From positions 12,320,608-12,384,607 of the forward strand of contig JAPWDM010000016.1 of the NCBI GenBank assembly GCA_035578155.1: DNA of 64,000 nt, read 5' to 3'. Position 1 is the first letter of the stretch; each line of letters opens with the position of its first letter. The translations under genes were made by a program, and so were the position numbers. The stretch is from Brachynemurus nebulosus (lineage: Eukaryota; Arthropoda; Insecta; Neuroptera; Myrmeleontidae). The notes beneath the pieces were generated by a model. That model made no database searches and was not told the origin of the DNA. It worked only from the letters and a program-made list of their open reading frames with translations. Shown piece after piece: positions 55,583 through 64,000 of this stretch.

Positions 55583-55584
<2 letters not shown>
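54716..55584 (-). mobile_element. LINE-derived noncoding unit A
   Basis: Read on minus, the unit ends with GCGCCATCCACGGGCAGCAG, then A-rich sequence and (AAT)n. It is homologous to units B and C and to the 3' region of the I-like LINE (59894 onward), sharing GGGCATGCGCCGCC, ATGAGCCCTGCCATCCCAGG and the stem-loop series. It is shorter than B and C, lacking a middle portion. The minus orientation is inferred from homology to the coding LINE. Confidence 0.7.
54905..55420. other. Stem-loop array in unit A
   Basis: Consecutive hairpins include GTCCTTGGTG/CACCAAGGAC, CACTGG/CCAGTG, CCGCTGTAG/CTACAGCGG (55179-55187 with 55204-55212), CCCACTGTACC/GGTACAGTGGG (55333-55343 with 55368-55378) and TGGAGG/CCTCCA. 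TATCACAG-type linkers lie between several of them (55083, 55104, 55225, 55294). Confidence 0.65.
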
Positions 55585-55649
<65 letters not shown>

Positions 55650-55650
55650 T
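55585..55650. repeat. (ATT)n microsatellite at a unit junction
   Basis: About 22 ATT repeats between units A and B. Confidence 0.95.
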
Positions 55651-57190
55651 TTTCTTTTTTTTTTTATTTTTATTTATTTTTTTTTTTTTACTTAAAATTG
55701 GGGTACTGCTGCCGGTGGATGGCGCGGTCAGCAGCACCCGGCGGCATCGCCTACAAAGGGCATGCGCCGCCAAAACGGGAAAATGATAAAAACGACACAT
55801 ATAGACAGGAGCACATAAATGCATTAGACAACGGACAAACATACACATGATAAAATTCACCGATGAGCCCTGCCATCCCAGGGCTTCATAACGAGCGGAC
55901 AGTCCTTGGTGGCGGTACGCTAAGTACTAGCCAGAACGTCTGGTCACCAAGGACTGAAAACCAACGATGAAACTCCGAGGTGTAAGGGGCCTCGGAGTGG
56001 AGAATACTGAGTAAAATATCACAAGATAAGAACATCACAATAACATCACAAAGAAAAAATAAGAAGAAAATCTTATTACGTCATTGGGGAGCCACAGGCC
56101 GACCAGCGCCGCAATAAGTAGTTAAAAACAATACCGCTGAAGGGCTGCAACAGCAAGCCCACAGCGGCACAACAAAATATTACAGATAAGAATAAAAAAA
56201 AAGTGACGTACCACCTCGGTTGGAAAAGGCCCTCAGTGGTACATCATTAAAACAAAACAGATTAAAAACAATCTTATTAAAAAATAAAAACAACAATATC
56301 ACAGATTTTAAAAAATTTCTTGCTCTGTGGCACGATTCCGCTCCCCATAGTCTCAACAATTCCGAAATGGCTTCGTCAACACCTAGGAACTCACATGTGT
56401 AGGGACAGTGACATCTGATTACTGAGCAGCAGGTACTGTTCTGTCAGACAGCTGATTACTGGGTACATGTGCCGTTCTGTCAGATGTCGGGGTCAACCCA
56501 CACGGGAGACCGGTATGATGACTAAGCCACGTTCGTCCGAGTCGAGGCTACAGAGAACGGGACAGCGCCACAGAGTATCACAGAAAGTCAATCTGACCTA
56601 TGTTCGTATTACTTCGACGGGGCGGAAGCCGCCACATCGACGCCCGCGAACGCATCCGTACGAGGGACGACGACGTCTCCTTACTGAGCGAGCTAGCTCA
56701 AGCCGTTCGGGCAGACGTCGACTCATACGTGTGGCCAATGAGAACGAGTGCGTCGGGAGCCGCATTCCTACCCATCGAAACAACAGGATCAAGGCCAGGG
56801 AAATATCACAGACCGAGACAATACCACCGCAGGCATGAAAACCCCAAGTGGCACAACAAGTATCGCAGATATAAAAGTATCACAGATTAGTTAAACAAAA
56901 TCACAGATGTAACATCACACATTTCAACTCGTCTGAACGGTCTCGTCGGACTCCGAAGATCACGCCCATGGGAATAGACAGCACTGACGACGCATTGAAT
57001 TCCGGTCAAGGTACCAATTAAACCAAATCAAACTGACGTAGGCATAACACTCACTCGGGGGATACAACATCGTCCCCTCCACACGATCATTCTTGTCGAA
57101 ACACAGTACCAGAGCCTCGTCAGCCTGCTAGCCGAAGCTAACAGTTGCCCGCCGGTTACGAACGGGGACGTGAAGGTTGGATTTTAGCCC
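55651..57190 (-). mobile_element. LINE-derived noncoding unit B (about 1.5 kb)
   Basis: Head-to-tail with unit C (57200-58718), similar along its whole length. The middle carries CGACGGGGCGGAAGCCGCCA and a GC-rich segment; frames there (56467-56838, 56600-56890) are not conserved as proteins between B and C in a way that supports coding. It ends at GACGTGAAGGTTGGATTTTA before ATTATT. Confidence 0.75.
55865..56250. other. Stem-loop array in unit B
   Basis: AGCCCTG/CAGGGCT; AGTCCTTGGTG/CACCAAGGACT (55901-55911 with 55945-55955); ACTCCGAGG/CCTCGGAGT (55972-55980 with 55990-55998, nine perfect pairs around a 9-nt loop); CCGCTG/CAGCGG; GTACCAC/GTGGTAC. The order matches the other units. Confidence 0.65.
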
Positions 57191-57199
57191 AGCATTATT

Positions 57200-58718
57200 T
57201 TTTTTTTTACTTAAAATTGGGGTACTGCAGCCGGTGGATGGCACGGTCAGCAGCACCCGGCGGCATCGCCTACAAAGGGCATGCGCCGCCAAAACGGGAA
57301 AATGATAAAAACGACACATATAGACAGGAACACATAAATGCATTAGATAACGGACAAACATACACATGATAAAATTCACCGATGAGCCCTGCCATCCCAG
57401 GCCTTCATAACGAACGGACAGTCCTCGGTGGCGGTACGCTAAGTACTAGCCAGAACGTCCTGTCACCAAGGACTGAAAACCAACGATGAAACTCCGAGGT
57501 GTAAAGGGCCTCAGTGTGGAGAAATCTGAGTAAAAATATCACAATAAAACAACATCACAATAATATCACAAAAAAAAAGAAAATAAGAGGAAAATCTTAT
57601 TACGTCACTGGGAAGCCACAGGCCGACCAGTGCCGCAATAAGTACTTAAAAACAAAACCGCTGAGGGGCCACAACGGCAAGCCCACAGCGGCACAATAAA
57701 ATATCACAGATAAGAATAGAAAGAAATGATGTACCACCTCGGGTGGAAAAGGCCCTCGGTGGTACATCGTTAAAACAAAACAGATTAAAACAATCTTATT
57801 AAAAAATAAAAACAACAATATAACAGATTTAAAAAAAAAATTCTTGCTCTGTGGCACGATTTCGCTCCCCATAGTCTCAACAATTCCGAAATGGTTTCGT
57901 CAACACCTAGGAACTCACACGTGTAGGGACAGTGACATCTGATTACTGAGCAACATGTACTGTTCTGTCAGATAACTGATTACTGGGTATATGTGCCGTT
58001 CTGTCAGATGTCGGGGTCAACCCACACGGGAGACCGGTACGAAGACTAGGACACGTTCGTCCGAGTCGAGGCTACAGAGAACGGGACAGTGCCACAGAGT
58101 ATCACAGAACGACAATTTGACCTATGTTCGTATTACTTCGACGGGGCAGAAGCCGCCACATCGACGCCCATGAACGCATCCGTACGAGGGACGACGACGT
58201 CTCCTTACTGAGCGAGCTCGCTCAAGCCGTTCGGGCAGACATCGACTCGTACGTGTGGCCGATGAGAATGAGTGCGTCGGGAGCCGCCTTCCTACCCATC
58301 GAAACAACAAGAACAAGGCCAGGGAAACATCACAGAACGAGCAAACATTAAAAAATACCACCTCAGGCATGAGAACCCAAGTTGGCATAACAACTATCAC
58401 AGGTATCAGATCACAATTTTTACATAAATCACAGACGCAATATCACCTTTTCGACACATCCGAACGGTATCATCGGACTCCGAAGATCACGCCTACTGGA
58501 GTATGCAGCACTGGCGACGCGTTGAATTCCGGTGAAGGTACAAGTAATGAAACTCAGGCTGACGCAGGCATAACACTCACTCGGGGGATACGACATCGTC
58601 CCCTCCACACGATCATCCTTGTCGAAACACAGTACCAGAGCCTCGTCAGCCTGCTAGCCGAAGCTAACAGTTGCCCGCCGGGCACGAACGGGGACGTGAA
58701 GATTGGATTTTAGCCCAT
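57200..58718 (-). mobile_element. LINE-derived noncoding unit C (about 1.5 kb)
   Basis: Second full-length tandem copy of the B unit, with the same flanking ATTATT and the same terminal phrase GACGTGAAGATTGGATTTTA. Divergence from B by eye is a few percent, with small indels. Confidence 0.75.
57375..57775. other. Stem-loop array in unit C
   Basis: Includes GATGTACCACC/GGTGGTACATC (57729-57739 with 57759-57769, eleven perfect pairs), CACTGG/CCAGTG and CCGCTG/CAGCGG. Linkers AATATCACAGATAAG (57701) and ATATCACAATAAAAC (57536) lie between stems. Confidence 0.65.
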
Positions 58719-59145
58719 CTATTATATTATTATTATTATTATAAACTTTTACGCCAACCTGGTGCTCATTACTCAGTAGGACAGTACTGGGTAACATTCA
58801 CCTATACTGGCATTATGCAAGGTATTAGGCTCTGTGGAAGGGTAATGTGCCAAACTAATCCGTAAACGTACCGTAATACATTCACGGACGGGCTTGTCAC
58901 ATCACTCCTTATATTGTTGTTGTTGTTGCTTGAAACGAGGTGTTATGCGTCTATTTTGGTGTACACTGGGTCGTACGACGAGACTTTCGTGGGAGCGTAG
59001 ATGTTGGCTCAATGACAGACGGCTGTGATAGAATGGTTCGTTTTCGTGTCCTCAGAGGATTGGTAGGATTAGGGACAGAGGGAAGGGAAAGGACTGTTTG
59101 TCCTTTTGTTTGACTGTTGGTATTATTATTATTATTATTATTATC
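58719..59145. repeat. Segment bounded by (ATT)n tracts, no gene seen
   Basis: ATT tracts at 58719-58741 and about 59128-59145 enclose about 385 bp with a short (TTG)n run (58914-58930). No RNA gene or reading frame is recognised. It may be another retroposon tail. Confidence 0.5.
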
Positions 59146-59849
59146 GTGAAAAATTAACGAAAAACGCGACTACACTTCAAAAACCCCCAGGCGGAGGGAA
59201 AAGTGTCCATGCAGCGTACCAGGTCAGGTACTTCTAGGTCAGGTACGTAATGTCCGTCATACAGCATCCCCTTCCTGGTCTTCCCTACCTAATAAATCCC
59301 CGAACCTCGCTGCAAAACCATGGCAGTGGGAGATTCGAGGGCAGGTCCAATGGATGTTCGAGGACCCGCTCTAAACGGGGCATGGGCGTTCAAAGGTGTT
59401 CATGAACTCCCGGAGAAAGTCGTCTCGTGCGACCGGAGCGTGCGGAGCGTCCCGATAATAACTGCTTTTTGCATTGACGCCGCTAACATGTTGGCATGAG
59501 ATCTACAAGCCGGAATGATATTAAGATTGCGCACAAAGGAGTTATGCATACCCCCCAGACATCCGATTATAAGTACGACCAAGCGGATAGTATAGCCCGG
59601 GTACAGTTGTCGCAGTTCATGTATTAGATCTTGATATTTAATCCTTTTTTGCTCCTCCTTTTCGACTATGTTAGTTTCCGCCGGAGCAGAGAACTCGATA
59701 ACATACATAGTCTGAGATGTTAAATCTTGGAGCACAACATCAGGCTTATTGGCGTTCAATTGCCTGGTAGTTGCAACCGGCATATTCCAAAAGATCTTGC
59801 ATTTTTGGTTGGCAACAAAGGATTCTACTTCCGCAGGATCGTAGGGCAA
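59146..59849 (-). mobile_element. 5'-truncated R4/Dong-like LINE in a TAA-repeat target
   Basis: A minus-strand fragment flanked on both sides by (AAT)n on its own strand (59850-59893 upstream; 59128-59145 downstream). It carries only the C-terminal endonuclease region (59400-59849) plus about 250 bp of 3' UTR. Dong elements are known to insert into TAA repeats, and the arrangement fits a 5'-truncated target-primed insertion. Confidence 0.72.
59400..59849 (-). pseudogene. Restriction-like endonuclease domain of an R4/Dong-type LINE (partial)
   Basis: The translated fragment contains NKPDVVLQDLTSQTMYVIEF, which fits the PD...E core of the PD-(D/E)XK endonuclease at the C-terminus of R2/R4-type LINE proteins. 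It continues with EEQKRIKYQDLIHELRQLY and a hydrophobic strand RLVVLIIGCLGG. It ends at 59400. The frame runs open into the upstream AAT tract, giving an artefactual poly-Ile/Leu start. The RT domain is absent through 5' truncation. Confidence 0.72.
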
Positions 59850-59893
59850 GATTATTATTATTATTATTATTATTATTATTGTTATTATTATTA
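59850..59893. repeat. (ATT)n microsatellite
   Basis: About 14 ATT units with one interruption. It is both the tail of the I-like LINE (as (AAT)n on minus) and the upstream target of the Dong-like fragment. Confidence 0.9.
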
Positions 59894-60008
59894 ATTTTTT
59901 TGTGAGTATCACCAACTAAGGGCATGCGCCGCCAAACATGAGAAATATAAACATACATAAAACAGACCGGAACACAAACGGACAAACATACACAAATAAA
60001 AATCCAAC

Positions 60009-60495
60009 GATGAACCCTGCCATCTCAGGGCTTAAAGAGAGCGGACAGTCCTTGGTGACGGTACGATAAGTACTAGACAGAGCATCCGGTCACCAAGGCC
60101 TGAGGACCATCGCTGCGACTCCCTCCGAGGTGTAAAGGGCCTCGGAGTGGAGGGACCTGACTAGGAACACAGAAACGACTAGAAAAAATATCACTAAAGG
60201 TATCACAGATAAAACTTATTGTGTCACTGGGAGGCCACAGGCCAACCAGTGAAGCAATAAGGAGTTAAAACAATACCTCTGTAGAGCCATAACAACAGGC
60301 CTACAGCGGCATAACAAAATATCGCAGAGAAAGAACAACAAATGATCTACCATCTCGGTACATCGTTAAAAAACAATAACAAAAACAAACAACAAGTATT
60401 AATAACAAACAGTATCACTAAGGGTGTAAAAAGCTCTTAGTGGCATAACGAAAGACTGAAAGTACCCTGCCAGACCAGCTGGAACAGGGTATTGT
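60009..60495. other. Stem-loop array in the I-like LINE 3' UTR
   Basis: In order: CCCTG/CAGGG (60014), CCTTGGTG/CACCAAGG (60050 with 60091), CTCCGAGG/CCTCGGAG (60123 with 60140), TCACTGG/CCAGTGA (60224 with 60245), CTGTAG/CTACAG (60279 with 60301), CACTAAG/CTTAGTG (60416 with 60435) and TACCCTG/CAGGGTA (60462 with 60485). Linkers are GTATCACAGATAAAA and AATATCGCAGAGAAA. Confidence 0.65.
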
Positions 60496-60615
60496 TAATA
60501 AATAAGACAAATACAAAATCGCGAAAACACATAAAATAAAATCACTGGAAAATAAAATTTACTATTGGGGGAGAATCAAGAGATGTCTTTGATAAAATTG
60601 GGAGATGAAATGCCC

Positions 60616-61343
60616 CTAAAGTCTTTGAAGAAGATGCGAATTTCGGAGAAATTCAAGCATCTTTCTTTCAGAGACAGCATCATAAACTAAAGCTTCGGCT
60701 ACATTATTCGGGAGCTGCAACCTTCGACGCAATGGCTCAATGGTTACATATTCCTCAACTATATGCCTCACGGTCAGTGCCGTCCCGTAGACGGCACACC
60801 TTGGCTGATCCTCACCGTATGGCCCAAGCATAAACGCGTCAGGGCCAGACTCTCTCGCCGGCTCAGATTTAAAGGTACCGGAATTCTTCGGACCTCAGGT
60901 TTCACCTGTCTGAGCTTGGCCGTGAGGTTGTCCCACTCTCGTTGCCATTTATGTTCGATCGCCGATCTAATGCACACTCTCAGATCCTCTGCGCGTATGG
61001 CAATGTTCTGTGACTCTCCGACTTCGGCTGCATGACGTGCTGCCTGGTCAGCGAGTTCATTGCCAGGTAATCCAGAAGAAGGCCGGAGCATGTAGAGGTA
61101 CGTTACGATGTTTTGCACCAGGGGATCGGTTGTATAAGAGTGGCAGATCGCTTGCAACGCGCCCAATGAGTCAGGGTTAATGAGGAATGCGAAAAATCGC
61201 AAATAATGCTGCAGTATACACAATGGCCTGGGGAGGAAGTGACCAAGCGTGAGGGTCGTCACGAATGATGGTGGCACCATGCGTAGCTGTTTTGGAACCA
61301 TCTGTGTATATGCAGAGACAGTCAAGTTCGCTAATGATCTCAT
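60616..61343 (-). pseudogene. LINE RNase H and C-terminal region (frameshifted)
   Basis: RNase H motifs: FFAFLINPDSLGALQAI (active-site Asp region) and GLPGNELADQAARHA, with the usual WVPSHVG segment before it decayed. A small deletion near 60830 moves the C-terminal part (GEDQPRCAVYGTALTVRHIV, resembling the LINE C-terminal zinc finger with some cysteines lost) into another frame. Catalytic integrity is doubtful. Confidence 0.75.
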
Positions 61344-62961
61344 AAAAGCGGGATCGATCTTCGAATGAACTGGTCTCCTCCTTGTTGAGACCAGTCAGAT
61401 CGAAACGACACCTTACGTTAGGGATCAGTCAAGGGGGTACTTCCATAGGACGTTTGGGAAACACCCTGGCGAACTGTAAGTTGAGACTCTCTCATAACTC
61501 CTGTGTTCGAACGGCGACTGGTCGACTTATGGTGGGACGTCGACCATAGGCCCTTGTAAATGGTATCTGAATAGAGTCGGGTGATTAATATGCGTAGGTG
61601 TTGCATATACCCCTGCTGTAAAATTGAGCAAGAGACGCTCACGTCTCAATCGCAGCGGAGGCAGACCCGACTCTACGCAGAGGCTCATAGAAGGGCTCGT
61701 TCGAAATACAACGTACGGGCATACGACTGGCCCTCGTAGCCAGTCGTATGCCTGCATGGTGAACAGGATCTAGGAGAAGAAGCGTAGACGCCCGAGGGGT
61801 GCAGTAAACAATGCGGCCATAATCAGTCCTAGTCAGAACTAGCGATTGATACAGGGGAAGAAACGACTCCCGGCCCGCACGCGTGTCCTTAAACATTGTT
61901 TCACTATTATTTGTAATTATTTAATAATTCACAGAGTTAAATCTTAAAAAAAACTAAAAGTGAAAACTAATTTTTCTATTCAAAATTGCTGGAATTTAGC
62001 GTTTCTCGAGAAAAATAAGACACTCTCGTTTCGCCAAAATTCGCTAAAATAATATTGATTTATCCCAATCATGTAATTCGAAAAGATATTGCGAAATCAC
62101 TTAAGCATGTTGATTGTCCTGCGACAACTCGCAGCTAAGGCTTGGAGGCGTGGGCGCCACGTAAGTTGTTTATCAAATATGAGTCCTAGAAACCTGACGC
62201 TATCCACGCACTGAAGATTGGATCCCTTTAAAGTAAGAACAGGATCCGGATGTGCGCTGCGCTTTCTGCAGAAGTGAACCACCGATGTTTTGTGTGGAGA
62301 AAAACGAAAGAAAAACGAAAACCAAGAGCTTCTGCAGAAGTCACCACTTCGTTGATGCTTTGTTGCAGCCGTTGTTGGATATCCTCAATGGAATCGGCTG
62401 CATAGAAGATTCTGAGGTCATCAACGTACAAGCAACGACGAATTGGGGATAATGCTGCAATATGACTGACTGCAATGGATAACAAGGTGACATTAATGGT
62501 GGAGCCATGAGGAACATCATTCTCCTGGGAGTGGGCCTCAGGGAGCGGGACGTGTCACCTACCCGGACACGACACGTACGGTCAGCCAGAAAACTCTTAA
62601 CGAACTGTGGGAGGTTACCTTTCAAACCCCAGTCGTGCAGCTTCTTGAGAATGCCATACCTCCAGGTCATATCATAAGCTTTCTCCAAATCGAAAAACAC
62701 AGGCACAAGGTTTCCTCGTTGTCGGCGGCACCCACATTGACGTTTGTGGGATTCCAGCCACCAGACGAGGCGGTTGTTCACCATTTTTTCCAATACCTTG
62801 CTGAAACCACAAGTCTAGGATATTCGACGGTAGCTAGATAGTTGCGATGAATCTTTACCCTCTTTTAGCAGCGGAATGATGGTAGCTTCTCGCCACTGCG
62901 GAGGGTAAACGCCTTACCAAAAAATTTCGTTGTAAAGATCCAGTAACCTACACTTACCAGG
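61344..62961 (-). pseudogene. LINE reverse transcriptase (frameshifted, with insertion)
   Basis: RT pieces on minus in several frames: REATIIPLLKEGKD (about 62870), FFDLEKAYDMTWRYGILKK (about 62650-62700), the catalytic CLYVDDLRIFYAA (about 62400), VDSVRFLGLIFDKQLTW (thumb, about 62190), then FLPLYQSLVLTRTDYG (about 61830). Frame changes occur near 62515 and near 62900. A 203-bp MITE splits the thumb region at 61897-62099. Confidence 0.82.
61897..62099. mobile_element. 203-bp MITE inserted in LINE RT, 9-bp duplication
   Basis: Flanked by CTTAAACAT (61888-61896) and CTTAAGCAT (62100-62108). Removing the insert and one duplicate restores a continuous LINE frame across the site. Ends TGTTTCACTATTAT and, inverted, TGATTTCGCAATAT are imperfect inverted repeats. 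AT-rich, noncoding. Confidence 0.75.
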
Positions 62962-64000
62962 TTAAGGCAGGTTTCGGATCATGGTGTAGAGAATCTCATC
63001 AGGTCCAAGGGAAGTATCCCCAGATCTCCGAAGCACCTCCAGTAATTCTTGAATGGTAAACGGATGGTTATACTGGAGAAGTTCATCAGAGAAAAAATCT
63101 AGATCATTTTGCTCATGTTGGATCTTGATCTGCAGGAAGTCTGGGTCATAATTTTGGGAGCCACTGACGCGCTCAAAGTGCTTAGCTAAGCAATTAGCTA
63201 TTTCTGCGCGTTCAGTAATGTTCCGTCCGTTGACGATGAGAAGGGAGGGCATTAGTGAACGGGAAGATTTCCCTGTAATGGCCCTCACTCTTCTCCATAC
63301 CTCCGAAGTTGTAGTGGAGGTATTAATGGCCGAAACATATTGCTCCCATGGTAGCCTCTTTTGTTCTTTAATTGTGCGTTTACAGCGTGCTTGTGCACGC
63401 TTGTAGGCTATGATATTTTCCTGCGTGGGGCGACATCTGAGTTCGGGGTACGCCCGCTTTTGCTCGGCAACTGCTACACTCACGACTTCATTCCACCATG
63501 GTAAGCGAAGTTTAGGTAGAATGTTGGATGACAGAGGTACACTCTTATGTGCTGCTTCAATGACACTGGAGGAAATTTGCTCCACATCATCTTCTACGTC
63601 TCCAGTCAGCTCGAGTGTACGGAATGAATCGCCGTACATGTCCCAGTCAGCTTGACGGAGACGCCATCTCGGCGAAGACGATTGTGGAGTCATCGGCGTG
63701 GTATTGCTTAAAATAATAGGTATATGGTCGCTACCGTGTGAGTCTGACGCCAGCGTCCACACATAACGGTGCGCCATAACTGGTGAGCCAAGTGATAAGT
63801 CGATAGCCGACAACTCACCGGTTCTTGCATTAATAAAAGTACTTTGATCGGTATTCAACAAGACCGTTTCAGACTCATCAAGAAAACGTTCGATAAGTCT
63901 TCCACGGGCGTCTCTTGTGCTACAGCCCCACATGGGACTGTGAACATTGAAATCTCCTAGTAACAAATGAGCAATTCCATGTATAAACCGATCACCCAAA
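62962..64000 (-). CDS. LINE ORF2, AP-endonuclease C-terminal part and start of RT (partial)
   Basis: Open frame of at least 345 codons entering from beyond the window edge. AP-type endonuclease motifs LLLGDFNVHSPMWG and SDSHGSDHIPI are intact. A connecting region rich in basic residues (YKRAQARCKRTIKEQKRLPW) precedes an RT0-like block FTIQELLEVLRRSGDTSLGP DE. It ends at a stop at 62962, just before the broken RT. The best-preserved part of the LINE. Confidence 0.85.
   Translation of the reverse strand, partial: LGDRFIHGIAHLLLGDFNVHSPMWGCSTRDARGRLIERFLDESETVLLNTDQSTFINARTGELSAIDLSLGSPVMAHRYVWTLASDSHGSDHIPIILSNTTPMTPQSSSPRWRLRQADWDMYGDSFRTLELTGDVEDDVEQISSSVIEAAHKSVPLSSNILPKLRLPWWNEVVSVAVAEQKRAYPELRCRPTQENIIAYKRAQARCKRTIKEQKRLPWEQYVSAINTSTTTSEVWRRVRAITGKSSRSLMPSLLIVNGRNITERAEIANCLAKHFERVSGSQNYDPDFLQIKIQHEQNDLDFFSDELLQYNHPFTIQELLEVLRRSGDTSLGPDEILYTMIRNLP

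Larger units (their letters stand above)
59894..64000 (-). mobile_element. I-like LINE with RNase H, incomplete 5' end
   Basis: The minus-strand non-LTR retrotransposon enters at the window edge. It runs through endonuclease (62962-64000), reverse transcriptase (about 62100-62960), RNase H (about 60830-61343), a C-terminal zinc-finger-like region (60616-60831) and a 3' UTR of about 700 bp with stem-loops, ending in an A-rich stretch and (AAT)n. RNase H plus a TAA-type tail point to the I group. Several frame changes and a 203-bp insertion make it defective. Confidence 0.85.

Noticed and set aside
56467..56838. Arg-rich 123-codon frame in unit B, with partners in unit C
   Set aside because: B and C differ by indels that shift the frame, and overlapping frames on both strands are equally open. 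It fits GC-rich noncoding sequence.

Overview
This is a eukaryotic, AT-rich, repeat-dense window, almost certainly from an insect. The evidence is an errantivirus (LTR retrovirus-like element) primed by tRNA-Ser, R4/Dong-like and I-like LINEs, a Crypton tyrosine recombinase, pogo/Tigger, hAT and Harbinger-type DNA elements, (TTAGG)n-type motifs and very long (TA)n tracts. A hemipteran host is possible, but nothing here proves it. I see no intact host gene, no rRNA gene, no bona fide tRNA gene and no CRISPR array. Every coding region I can support belongs to, or lies inside, a repeat.

Layout. 1-3530 holds dispersed repeats: a copy of a 0.46 kb family I call R1, a (TA)n-bearing copy of a family I call K, a degenerate tandem block and a 0.5 kb foldback element. 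3531-11172 is a complete minus-strand errantivirus provirus with intact gag, pol and env and identical 406-bp LTRs. A second copy (10767-15186) shares the middle LTR and is cut off inside RT, giving LTR-internal-LTR-internal(truncated). 15268-18996 is bounded by inverted repeats carrying (AACCT)n arrays and contains two small unrecognised reading frames. 21402-23496 is a foldback with about 1 kb arms. 23896-24810 is a broken Crypton recombinase that meets a K copy. 25812-27250, 37591-37810, 38800-39175, 39780-40880 and 52800-54075 are copies of a family (P) built from degenerate repeats of about 160 bp. 27682-31792 and 43913-47616 are inverted copies of a roughly 4 kb K-type element about 12 kb apart. 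Between and around them lie a Tigger-like MITE with a THAP zinc-finger fragment (36303-36623), a 1.5 kb foldback (41069-42545), a hAT MITE with an 8-bp target duplication (43281-43711), a degenerate pogo/jerky-type transposon with TA duplications (49239-50998), a MITE with a 9-bp duplication (51273-51696) and a Harbinger-like MITE (54098-54270).

54380-64000 is a nest of retroposons joined at (ATT)n/(AAT)n tracts: a SINE-like unit, three head-to-tail noncoding units, a 5'-truncated R4/Dong-type LINE with a restriction-like endonuclease domain, and a large minus-strand I-like LINE (endonuclease, reverse transcriptase, RNase H) that runs off the window. The noncoding units and the I-like LINE 3' region share consecutive perfect stem-loops separated by a recurring TATCACAGAT-type linker.

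How it fits together: the region behaves as an insertion sink. Elements have inserted into one another, and (TA)n and (ATT)n microsatellites lie at many of the junctions. The least explained signals are a 33-codon signal-peptide-like micro-ORF kept open in four separate R1 copies, and the stem-loop arrays in the 3' regions of the LINE-derived units.
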